From contig LR746278.1 of assembly GCA_902729315.2 (NCBI GenBank), positions 1,499,001-1,563,000 on the forward strand: 64,000 bases of DNA, in the 5' to 3' direction. Source of the DNA: Spirodela intermedia. Taxonomy: Eukaryota > Streptophyta > Magnoliopsida > Alismatales > Araceae. The position numbers and the translations under genes are program-made. Within the stretch, counting starts at the first letter, position 1. Each line of letters starts with the position of its first letter. Positions 12,026-22,641 of the stretch are shown piece after piece. The notes below the pieces were generated by a model. The model saw only the letters and a list, made by a program, of their open reading frames with translations, did not search any database and had not been told where the DNA came from.

Positions 12026-12535
12026 CTACAAATTTTTGAAAAAACGACACATTGCAATAAGAAATTTTGACCTAGAAAACTATAGTCCTCGTGAAAAGAC
12101 ATCAGCAAAGCATGTTAAGTGGACCAGTATGCTCTTTGACAGGCTTCATGAAAATGCACTGATCATCATGATTCGTTCAGTATCAAGAATGCCAGAATCA
12201 GATGACTGAAAGAGAACGACAGCTATAGAGAATCAAAGAACTACCCCACCCCCAATGACCAGTGGTCATTCAATGCTATGATTTATGTCGGTTAAATTAT
12301 CTTCTCAATCGTCATTACTCAACAACGCCTCGGTCTTTCACTGATGGTTCGGTCATTACACGAGACTGTTAACAAGTGACGAGTATTCAAATCAATGCAT
12401 TTTTAGACAAATCAACGCCTTGGTCTTGCACCACTACGCGTTAGCATATTACATCATATCAGTGCAGTTTCCCTCGCCCGACGAACTTTAAATAAGGACT
12501 TATTCCATTAAACCACACATTTAAATCAATGCATA
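12026..12535. other. Spacer with no recognised feature
   Basis: About 500 bp of moderately AT-rich sequence. I looked for further valyl-tRNA synthetase exons upstream of the last block and found none. Nothing else is recognised. Confidence 0.4.
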
Positions 12536-12850
12536 TTGGCCCGGCCCGGCCCCGGAATGACCTTAAGATCGGGCCGGATTTTTTTATTTTTCGAATTGTA
12601 GCTTGTCCTACTCATGACTGAGAGAAGGGCCCAGATTGGCCAGCCCGGTGAATTTCCTCTAGTCGTATAATACCCTCAACCTCATTAGAAAATGACCCCG
12701 GATTGGGCCTGGCTCTCCTAATTGGCCCGGGCCGGTTTTTTATTTATTTTCCTGAATTATACCTTACTTATGACTGAGATAACGGGCCAGATTGGACAGG
12801 GCCTCCCACTTGGCCCGGCCCGGTCAATTTCATCAATTCCTAAAATCCCC
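12536..12850. repeat. Imperfect tandem repeat of GGCCCGG-rich sequence upstream of RPS6
   Basis: Two related units begin at about 12536 and 12721 (period about 185 bp). Each starts with ATTGGCCCGG, has a T-rich stretch and ATGACTGAGA about 70 bp in, then GGGCC-rich sequence. Both carry several GGCCC/GGGCC cores, the core of the plant site II element (TGGGCY), which is common in promoters of ribosomal-protein and organelle-protein genes (established knowledge). The repeat lies about 100-410 bp upstream of the bS6 start codon, so a promoter role is plausible but only inferred. Confidence 0.55.
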
Positions 12851-12883
12851 TGTCTCATCGTGAAACCACCGTCGACATCTAAA

Positions 12884-12888
<5 letters not shown>

Positions 12889-12921
<33 letters not shown>
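12889..12921. repeat. (CT)n microsatellite in the RPS6 leader
   Basis: Perfect dinucleotide CT run ending about 28 bp before the bS6 start codon, presumably in the 5' untranslated region. Confidence 0.85.
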
Positions 12922-12923
<2 letters not shown>

Positions 12924-12948
12924 CTGAAGAAGCCTCTTCCTGCCATCC

Positions 12949-14646
12949 ATGGAGGCCGTGCTGGGGAGGCTCGCTCCTCCCTTCTCCACCCCTTCGGCCC
13001 ACCTATCCTCAAGGCTCAGCCGCCCGCCGGCGGCCTTGGGAAAGGGGACGGCGGCGCGCCGCTGCTCGTTCGCCGGCGGCACGGTGGCCCGCGGGAGGTG
13101 GGAAAGCCTCGAGGGGAATGGTGGCGGCGGGAGGTCCGGAAGAGCGGTGGTCGCGGGGGTGAAGAAGAAGAAGGGAATTAAGTCCGATGGGGAAGGTTAT
13201 GGGCCCATTCCGGACGAGAGCGAGTTCTTCTACCCCGAAGCCGTCCTTCTCAAGAAGGTATCATAGTTTTTCCTCTCATTGCAATAGATCTGAGGGTGCC
13301 GAATGCTAAAGAATAATCTTCTCCTTTTTCAACCTCCCGTTGACCTTGTTCTATCGTGTGTAAGTTTGGGGAGAATTCAATTCCGAGGTACCAAGCCCAG
13401 GAATTTTATTCAAATTTTTATCAACTGGCATCTTCATCTCCCTCGTGCATCTTGTGATTGTGTAGCTTGATGCTTCTTTTGCTGCCATGAAGTGATCATA
13501 AAATTGCACGGATTTTTCATGCAGGAATAGTTCGTCGAATTTCGTGGTTTCTTCATTGAATTCCCCAACTTATTTCCTTGATCAAAACCCAAAGGTTGAT
13601 GCGCTTGGTTTTCCCTGCATATTCTCAGAGAACAGGTCAAGAAGATGATGCAGACCAGCCTGAATTTGCAGATGCCGAAGAAGGTTTGACTCCGTTTCAC
13701 CCCTCCCTTAATCGTCATTCTTCTCCACCTTCTCTCAATTGTTCTTGTTTCCTGATTTAGATTTGCAAGTAACCACGGTCGTGTTTCAATTGCAGAGAAG
13801 CTGTTCGAGTTTCTCAATCTTCAGCTGGAGAGTGAAGTAAAGTTGGAGAGAAGTGAGCAGTACCCTCTATCCCCCCATTGACATCCGCCACTCAAATTTC
13901 TTGAAATTGATATAAATTATGTGTTATTTCCTGATTCGACCCATTATCGATCCCTTTGACTTCCTGATTCAACCGAAAATGAAGCATTTATTCTACTTAC
14001 CACTGTCTTTCCTTGGTTCATCCATTGATCCCTCTGCCTTTTGGATTTTTGGCAGTGCGTCACTACGAGGTGGTTTACCTGATCCATGAAGACCATTTCC
14101 AAGAAGTCAACACCGTCGTTGAAAAAGTCCAAGGTGATCTATATGTTATTCCCTCCTGTTCATAATCTTTAGCGGCACTCTAACGGATTTTTGATCGTGG
14201 CTGCAGATTTCATCAAGGAAAAGAAAGGCAAGATATGGAGGTTCAACGACTGGGGGATGCGCAAGCTGGCCTACAAGATAAAGAAGGCGAAGAATGCCAA
14301 CTACATTCTGATGAACTTCGAGGTTGAAGCCCGGCATATTAGTGACTTCAAGGCCATGCTCGACCGAGATGAAAGGATAATCCGCCACCTCGTCATAAGA
14401 CGTGATAATGCCATCACCGAGGATTGCCCCCCGCCTCCTGAATTTCGAGCCGGAGAATCCGAAGAAGAAGAAGAAGAGGAAGATGATTATGGTGATGATG
14501 ATGATGATGATGATGATGAAGAGTACGATAATGAAGGTGATGAGGGTTTTGGGGAAAATGTGTTTATTGTTGGTGAAGAGGAGGAGGAGGTGGATGACGA
14601 TGCTCCAAAGAAGGAGAAGATGTTGGGTGTGGCTTCAAGCACATGA
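12949..14646 (+). CDS. RPS6: Plastid 30S ribosomal protein bS6c
   Basis: Nuclear-encoded component of the chloroplast small ribosomal subunit; in bacteria S6 binds with S18 to the platform. Five exons, 12949-13257, 13629-13683, 13796-13852, 14056-14133 and 14207-14646, sum to 939 nt and 312 residues. Residues 1 to about 70 are rich in Ser, Arg, Ala and Gly with few acids, as in a chloroplast transit peptide. The linker holds PEFADAEE and KLFEFLNLQLESE, as in other plant bS6 proteins. The S6 fold runs from about 141 (MRHYEVVYLIHE) through GKIWRFNDWGMRKLAYKIKK to RIIRHLVIRRDNAITEDCPPPPEF. A long acidic tail encoded by GAA/GAT repeats (14457-14525 and after) ends the protein. The start was chosen because it gives a full transit peptide. 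Confidence 0.93.
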
Positions 14647-17625
14647 TGCTACAACTTAATATTTTTTGTCAAAGATTTTGCTGATTATTATTACCCTCTA
14701 TGTCTTTCATTTTGGTGGGTGGGTTCTTATATGGTCAACCTGTTCAATCCATGTATGTTAGAAAAACCATTTTAGTTGTCGAATTAAAATGAGTCAAATT
14801 TAATACTTATGTCCAAACTCAAACACAAGAAATCAGTCTTAGACACTTAGTGGGGTTCTAGTCGATCCATTGGAACAACTACTAGTTAGAGGATGGGTTC
14901 ATGTTCTCCACTGACAGCGATCAAGAAAATAAATTTGATCTCAACTCAAAGCGGAATTGCCCTCAGGTTTCATCCAAAGACATTTAAAATTAGAATGAAA
15001 CTATCCTGATCTGTCAGTCAAGGATGAATTGCAAGTTGTGGAATAAATTCCCTTGCAGCTGTAAAAGAAAGTGAATTAATAAACTAAGAAGCTACCCTAG
15101 ATATTTGTCTGTCACTCACACGGCCGCCAAGATAGCAGCAAAGTCACGACCCCTGTTCCTTCGCTCCTCACTTCGTCTGTCACTCAAGAGGAGAGCACAG
15201 TCATTGGAAGAGGGAAATCACGTCGTTGTCGCTGCTGCCTAAACACCGCCATTGTGTTCAGCTCCTTGTTCCATTTGTCACACGAAGGGAGGCTCGTAGT
15301 CACCGTCGTGTTGTCCCCACCGTCTTGATACCACTGCCGACATCACATAGCCCACCATCACCTCCACTTGTCACCTGGAGGGAGGCTAACTACTGCTGCT
15401 ATTGACTGCTCACTGCTACCATGCTGCTGCACAAGACGTTGTTCCAATGTAAGAATGAAGTATCTAGAGTTTGCTCTTTCGTATTTTGTTTATCATTGCA
15501 AAATAATTCTTTCATACTTTTTTCTCGATCAATTTTTCTTTTTTGGATCGTTTTTACACGTTTTTTTCTAGTTGCAATACTCATATCCATGTAATATGTA
15601 CTAGGCTTATTAGCATTGGCCTTAAAATGCTAGCTTTCGATGTGATTTTAGCAAACAATTTCCTCTCTAATAGCATGTCATCGTTCTTTCAGGAGAGGAT
15701 AACATTTTTATGAGAAAAGATGGTCATAAGCTCTTGATTAGGATGTTTGAAGAAAGGCGAAGCCAATAGCGCCTCAAGTACTGGTAATGTTAGATGCAAA
15801 TATAAAGACTTAAGAGGTTCAACAATTTATGATTCTCCAGCAACTATAAATGAGAGGAGTAAAATATCTGGAGGAAGAAAAAGTCATAGAAAATCTTCTA
15901 CTACCTTTGTTTCAATGACATATTTTAACACTCTGAGAGGTCCACTAACATTTTCCCAACAAGTAATGTTAGCCCAAGTCTGCCCACTAGAAGGTCAAAG
16001 AAACTAGCATCATGTGAACCAATAATTTTTGTAAATGGAAAAGATTTTGAGGGAAAAGAAAATAGGAAGTAGAGTCCATTGACATGGTCAAAGAAAATTG
16101 AAGAGCAACATCACCAAGCATTTTTTGCTTGTTTACATATGGGGAATCTCTCGTTTGGTGGATAAAAAACCCATAATGATAAAGATGGAGGTGGGACATC
16201 AATGTTAGCTGTTGAGGGAGAGTGAAAAAATAATATAAATCATGAGATAAAATTGATTAATTTATCTCAAAAGAGGAGGCTGGATGCACATAATTACAAG
16301 GTATTACTGAACTTTTCAAGATAGGAATTTTGGAGATATTCCTAAAGTCCCAAGAAATAGTGTTCTTAAAACACATGATAAATATGTACCATGAAATTAC
16401 AATCTTCCAATTCAATGAGTAAAATAATGTGTGCTCTTATTGGCCTTGCAAAGGAACCAAGTAGTATCTAGACATATTATTTGGTTGTCGTTCTCTTATT
16501 CTATTATTTTAGTTATAAAGAAATAGTTATTCTTTTGAAATATCAAGAGCCCCTAAAGGTATAGTTTAGAGGACATCGTTTGTCATGTTCTTTAACTTTC
16601 AAATAGAATGACAAATAATATTGTCCTATGGTTCTCAAATAGTGATATGACCCTAGATGCAGCAAAGGAATCAAGTAGAAATAGAAGGGAATGATGACAA
16701 GGAATAAAAATTTAAAGAAGGATAAAATAAGGATTTTGCATAAACCCTAGCTTGTACATAAGCTTTCAAAAGGCTCATCTCTCAAGGAAATCAAATTCCT
16801 TTCTTAACCCTCCTCAACCCCTTTGTCGATCACTGATACCACTAATATATGTATCACAAACTTCAATTACAATCTCATAAATTTTTACAATCACATGTAC
16901 TATAGCATTTACAAACTTCTATAATATATAATGATTTTCTAGCAATCATAAGAGTCTGAGGCTCTCTTTGACTTATTTATTGATTTTTCTAAGTTGTAAA
17001 TTCTACTACTAGCTTGGAGAATAGAAATCATAGTATTTTTATTTTTTTTGAGAAATGAATTGTAAGAGTCAAGTTTAATTGATTGAATCTAATAACTCAA
17101 GAACATTGATGTTAAGAGACTCCATATGTTGGAGAGTGATCTTATAAGCCTTGACAATACACTATTGCTTGTTGGCGACTCCATAAAGCTGTAATATTTT
17201 GGGTTGAGAGTTCTACTATACACTAGTCTCTAAGAAAAACTCCAAAGTTATTGTTTGAAGGGGGACAAAGAATATATTTATACACCTCAATGATATCAAG
17301 AAAAACTTTTCTATAAAAGTTGTTATAAAAAAAAGAGGAGACAAGAACTCTACTTCTTTCTCTACTATTGTGGCTCCATTCATAAGAATAAGGCCCTATA
17401 GTTGCCTCTAAATACTAACACATCAACTGCAATGGAGATGTTATCATTTGGCTAACTGTGATAGTAGCCAAGGTTCAGTCAACCATTTTTGAGTGTTAGA
17501 GATTTCTAAAGTAGAAATTCTCTATAACAAAAACTCATAACATTAAATGCTTATGGGCCAGCCTAAAAAGACAGAGCCAAGAAAGAGGAGAAAAGTTTGA
17601 AGAACTATGCAAAATATGTATTTTT
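14647..17625. other. AT-rich intergenic region
   Basis: Nearly 3 kb without a convincing gene. A GC-richer patch at about 15110-15450 has loosely repeated pieces of the type TTGTCAC..GAGGGAGGCT and could be a transposon fragment, but I cannot assign it. The longest open frame (15747-16007) has no recognisable domain. Confidence 0.5.
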
Positions 17626-17639
17626 AGTTGGTTAATGTG

Positions 17640-19290
17640 AAAAGTAGTTTTTTGTTGGTTAATATGATTTTTTGCTTAATTATGTGAATTTATATAATTA
17701 TTATAATTATATTTTTGAGATAAATAAAGATAAATAAAATAAAATAAAAATACACAAAAGAGAGAACCTGTTGGCCAGCCAAGCCTGCAAGTGGGTCATA
17801 AGCACACTCGAGCAAAGCTGTGACCAATGGTTCAAGTGACTAAGGACAAACCAATATAGGGCATGTGTGTCACTCTCCTTCCACATCATTGGTGGCTAGT
17901 CAAGCATGGGACAAAGAGTGATCATACACACGCAAGAAAGGAATACAATGATTATCAAATCTCGTATTATTATATATCCATCTCAAAATTAGGTAAATAA
18001 CAGATGTGGGACTAAATCGACAATCATAGCTTTTCAAAAAGTTTTTAATAATTTTAATACCTAAAATATCATATATTTATGAGAATGAGATACTCTTATG
18101 ATGTCACCTTATAAGGATGTTCTTGTACTTATCTTACTCTCTCTCATACATACATGTGACCAGCAAGGGTTCAAATGCTACTTGAGTTAAAACTTATATT
18201 TTTATCTAATTAAATCATAATTTCTTATAAATTATTGGTGAAAAATTAAGTTATCATAATTGTTTAATCATCAACGAAAATCTTATCAACATGGTTCGTA
18301 GAGTATCATTATTAAAATGATCAAACGATTATGGATAAAAAGATTACGATTACGTTACGTAAATTATCTCTAATTGATCGATGAATAAGTCATCTTTAGG
18401 AAAAGGATGATTTGCTAGGAGACAAATCGTCACTTCTTAAAAATATATTAAATGTGATGAAGAAACTCCTTAAGATGTACCCCACCTCCATTCAACTCAT
18501 CTCTGTTGGGTGACAATCGTAGATGAGTAGTAAAGTCGTCGTTTTTTTGTTTTGTCATATGACAACTATCGAAAATGATTTAATTACCTATTTTATTAAT
18601 TTCTAGAATTCATAAGAAGATTTAGAGATTGCTCACATCATTCTTGTCTAATGAGAACTTTTAAAGCCATAAACATTGCACAACAATCTTTTCAAACACT
18701 CTAGATTCCGAACACATCACTAACACATCATCGCTGCAACACCATAACTTTATTGATCATTTTTTAATTAGTTTAACTTTTATCATTATTTTTTAAATCC
18801 TTAAAAGAATGAGATTTAACGAATGACCAAATTGTCTATGTTCAAGGAGAGCTCTTAAGGTCGTGGACATTGTATGATAACCATCCAGAACACACAAAAT
18901 TATGGTGATTATTGTCACAAGACTAGAACTCTACTTTTTTTGCTTTCAACTTAATTTTTACTTAATTTAATGATACTTTGTGTGATTTCAAGTTTTGAAC
19001 CTGCACCATTATTTACCTTTTTGTGAATTTAAATATATTTTATATTTATTACTCAATATTACTCAATATTATTACGTAATTTTTTTTATTCTTCACGTGA
19101 AATTTTAAATTATTACTCAATATTATAATATATTCTTGTGATTGACTTGGAAATTTTTTACTATTTTTTAGATTTTTTTATTGAATTATAATTGATATAT
19201 TTATTTAGAAATACTTCTAAATATCTAAAAATTAGTAGTTCTAGTTATATAAATATTTAAATTTACATGGTTTATTATACAATGACTAGG
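17640..19290. repeat. Dispersed non-coding repeat, copy 1
   Basis: About 1.65 kb that aligns along its length, with many substitutions and indels, to 42420-44255 in the same orientation. Shared landmarks in order: TTTTTGAGATAAAT, a CTCCTTCCACATCA..GGTGGCTAGT block, a GTGGGACTAAA/GTGAGACTAAA block, TTTTATCTAATTAAATCAT, GAGAGC..TTAAGG-type blocks, and a final TTTATTATA..AACTAGGTCACATCA stretch. No ORF is conserved between copies. It could be a solo LTR or another non-autonomous element; the class is unresolved. Confidence 0.65.
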
Positions 19291-19309
19291 TCACATCATG
19301 GCCCAAGAA

Positions 19310-19955
19310 AAAAATTGGTCGAATTCTAGATAAATATTTTGTTGAGTATTCTTTCAAAATTTTACTTTTATTCTAAGATTTGATGAACTATTTGGTCAAA
19401 TCCTAAATAAATATTTTTTGTGTCTTTTTTGAAGTTTTTTGTTTTTATGAGGACGAAGGAAAACTTTGGTAAAATGTTGAATAAATATTTTTTTGAGACC
19501 TTTTTTAAAGTTCTTGTTTTATTCAGGGCTTAACTAAGAAAATGGTTGAATCCTAAAAAAATGATTGTTCTTGGGCCTAAGAATTTTTTTTTGTCAAATG
19601 TTAAGTAAATATTTTTTAAGGCTATCTTAAAAAAATAAATTATTCAGGGCTTAAAAATTTTTGGGCCTTTTTTTATGTTTAACGTTGTTATGCGGCCCAA
19701 AAAAAAATTTGGCCAAATGCAAAGGATTCATTTAGTTCAGTCCTTTTTTAAAAGGTTTGGTTTTATTTTGGGGCTTAACAAAAAAATTGGTCGAATCCTA
19801 AATAAAATATTTTTTTGGGCTTCTTTGAAGTTTTTCCTTTGTTATGGAGCCTAAGGAAAAGTATGGGGAAATGTTAAATTAATATTTTGTTGGCCTTTCT
19901 TAAAGTTTTTTTTTATTCAGGGTTAAATGAAAAATTCAGTCGAATCCTAAACCCT
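19310..19955. repeat. Degenerate ~77-bp tandem repeat array, right copy
   Basis: Same repeat family as 8690-10020, with about eight units and the same alternation of a GGTCGAATCC type and a CAAATGTTAAATAAATAT type. It ends about 10 bp before the right copy of the 1,145-bp direct repeat. Confidence 0.75.
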
Positions 19956-19964
19956 AAAAAAATG

Positions 19965-21109
19965 TCACAGTTCTATTTTTTGTAGCTTTTTATTATTATT
20001 ATTTTCAGCCTGAATTCGGTCTCCTCTCTGCATCCTTTTCTATTCTCTGATCTTTTGCAGTCCCCAGTTTCTATGATATATTTTGGGAAAGCGATCCCTG
20101 GCGTTCTCTGATTAGTCTTCAGTTGCATGATCAAGAACTGGAATAAAATACTGCAGATAATCAATAGAATGGGATTTTACCGACTGGCCTTTAAACTGTT
20201 GCCAAGAATAATCGTTATCATATTATTCGGTGATACCCTAATCTCTCTGCTGTTTCTGGCCCCTTGCTCAGCGGCCCAGACGTAGATAATACGTTTAGTA
20301 TTGCTGTTTCTTTCGGGTGATGAAATCAGGGAAATCAGGGAAATCTCGTCGCTTTTGTTCCTTCATATTTTTTTTTCTTTGATTTGATTATTTGCATTCT
20401 CTCTTCATAGATTCAAGACTCCATTACTTGTCTTGTGCCTCAGGAAGACCGCGCAGGTGGAGGAGATCTTGACGATCGAGGTGAAGCCCGGGTGGAAGAA
20501 AGGGACGAAGATCACCTTCTCGGAGAAGGGGAACGAGCAGCCCAACGTCATCCCCGCGGACCTCGTCTTCATCATCGACGAGAAGCCCCACGAGGTGTTC
20601 ACCCGCGAGGGCAACGACCTCGTGACCACGCAGAAGATCTCCCTGGCGGAGGCCCTCGCCGGCTGCACCGTCCAGCTGAGGACCCTCGACGGGCGCCAGC
20701 TGACCGTTCCGGTCACCGCCGTGGTCCACCCGGCCTACGAGGAGGTCGTCCCCAGGGAGGGCATGCCCCTCCCCAAGGACCCCTCTAAAAGAGGTAATCT
20801 CAGGATCAGGTTCGCCATCAGGTTCCCCACCAGGCTCACCGCCCACCAGAAGAAAGGAATCAAGAAGCTGCTGCTGTCCGCGCCTTGAAGAAGAACAGGA
20901 CTGTGCGGGCCGATGTACAGTATAGTACCATTCTTTTTATACGCGGAGGATGTGTAAGCTCCTCCGGCTATTGGGGTCTCGGTAAGTCCTCTGAAGGTCC
21001 CCATGTCCGAGTTTCTTTGAGCCTAACCTGCTGAAACGGTAACCTGTTATTTGTCAGATCGCCATTGTTTCATACGTCTGTGTGTTCATGCCACGCAGGG
21101 CCCGCTGCC
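19965..21109 (+). repeat. Long direct repeat, right copy
   Basis: Duplicate of 7494-8638 with a single base difference seen. It joins the tandem array directly on the left and unrelated sequence on the right, so both breakpoints are visible. Confidence 0.9.
20444..20888 (+). pseudogene. Truncated DnaJ duplicate: exon 3 only
   Basis: Copy of the last DnaJ exon (C-terminal client-binding domains and stop), preceded by 479 bp of copied intron 2. Exons 1 and 2, the J domain, the Gly/Phe linker and the promoter are all absent. What precedes it is the tandem array. The exon is intact and encodes Val at the position where the complete gene has Gly. It could be translated only from a chimeric or readthrough transcript, so I call it a pseudogene. 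Confidence 0.88.
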
Positions 21110-22641
21110 GTCGTCGGAATCACCGGCCACCTATTGACTGCTAGACAAGGAGATGAGCTGATTCTGTTTATTTCGTGTTTGAGATGCCTTGAATTGAGAA
21201 ATTAGGGTTCAGGATCCAATCTTTAGGACATGCCCGGGGAAGGTATATCTCGTTGACTCCTTTGATTAGTCAATGCTCTGTTTGGTGAGAGAGAGAAAGA
21301 GGGAGAGAGAGATCCATGGCTACAGCTGCATCCGGTTATTATTCCTGGTTTTCTGTCGATTTCTACTAACTGCTCCTCCATAGCTATGATTTTTGTATCA
21401 CCACCGACCTAGTTGACTCAAATTTTCCTCTCATTATCTCAGGCTTTCTGCATAGAAAAACCTATGATTTTTTGCTGTAACCAAAACACACCACCATGGA
21501 CGATATTTTCATTACAAATATAATAATTCAACTGATTTTTATGCGAATACCTTGTCAGGGGAAATAAAAATATAATTTTTTATGACGTGGGAATAGGCCT
21601 CTACCATAATGGAGCATCTCACCCGCCAAGTGGCACGGCAGGGGGGTTGCTAGCCCGTACTTATCCGCAGTTGCTTGGTGGGCACCCAGCGATGACTGAT
21701 CCCGTTAGCCTGTAGCCCATGTGCCACGTGCCTTGCTAGTAGCAGAGACCAGCTTTAAGAAAAGTCTCGTACTTCGGGCGCATATTTTTATATAATATAT
21801 TAAAATTATTAATATAATTCATAATTATATTCAAAATGATGATGGCGCCCTAGACCTATTCCTAAATATTCAAAAGGAGAAGATAATTAGTTTTCATGAG
21901 GCCCTAGATGATGATAGGGGTGCTTTGATTAATAATTTTCAATAAATTTTAAATAATCCTAACTAAATAGTTTATTTAACTTTTGGTGGGGAAATTATTA
22001 TTATTATTTAAATTATGGAGGATTATTGGTGGGTTTTGGCAGCTTGCCGCCACTTTCCAGGCCACTGGGCTCCACGGTGGCATAGACTGATGGGATCGGC
22101 AACGACTCACCTCCGTCCTTTTTAACAGGAGTCAACGGAGGCCAAACAGCATCGGCCGCCGAAGTGGAATGCTCATCTACGCCCAGTAGACCAGCTGGGT
22201 TACACTCTGCCAGTGAGACGGGCATTCTCACTGCCCACTAAGCTCTTCTCTCTCTCTCTCTCTAGATTCCATCTTGTGTACAGTCGTCCCCTTCGTAAAA
22301 CTCTCATTGTGGGCGAATCTGGAACAGATTTCTAAAGATGTAAAGAGGAAAAGGAACAATGGCGATGAAAGGCGCTGGTGATCTGTTCTTGTGAAGAAAT
22401 CATACCTCGTCTTGGAAATACCTATTTTTTTACGACTAATGCTGTTCGAAGGAAGCACGCACACATGGTGCCAAGCTTGTCGTCTTCAAGCCACTATCAT
22501 CCTGTCGACCTCGACACCGTATACCAGCCACCATTATCGACTGATGCCGCTGCCGTCGACTACACTGCCTGAACTGCCTGTCATCTCGCCCGGTGAGCAC
22601 GATCATCGGAGATCGTAGAACACAGCGCCGCCGTCTTCGCC
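21110..22641 (+). promoter_or_regulatory. Upstream region of the HSL1-like receptor kinase gene
   Basis: About 1.5 kb with no convincing ORF. A G-box-like CCACGTGC lies at about 21723-21730. The stretch 21780-22015 is AT-rich, and a short CT run lies at about 22245-22262. The last 150 bp before the start codon are CG-rich and probably hold the leader. Confidence 0.4.
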
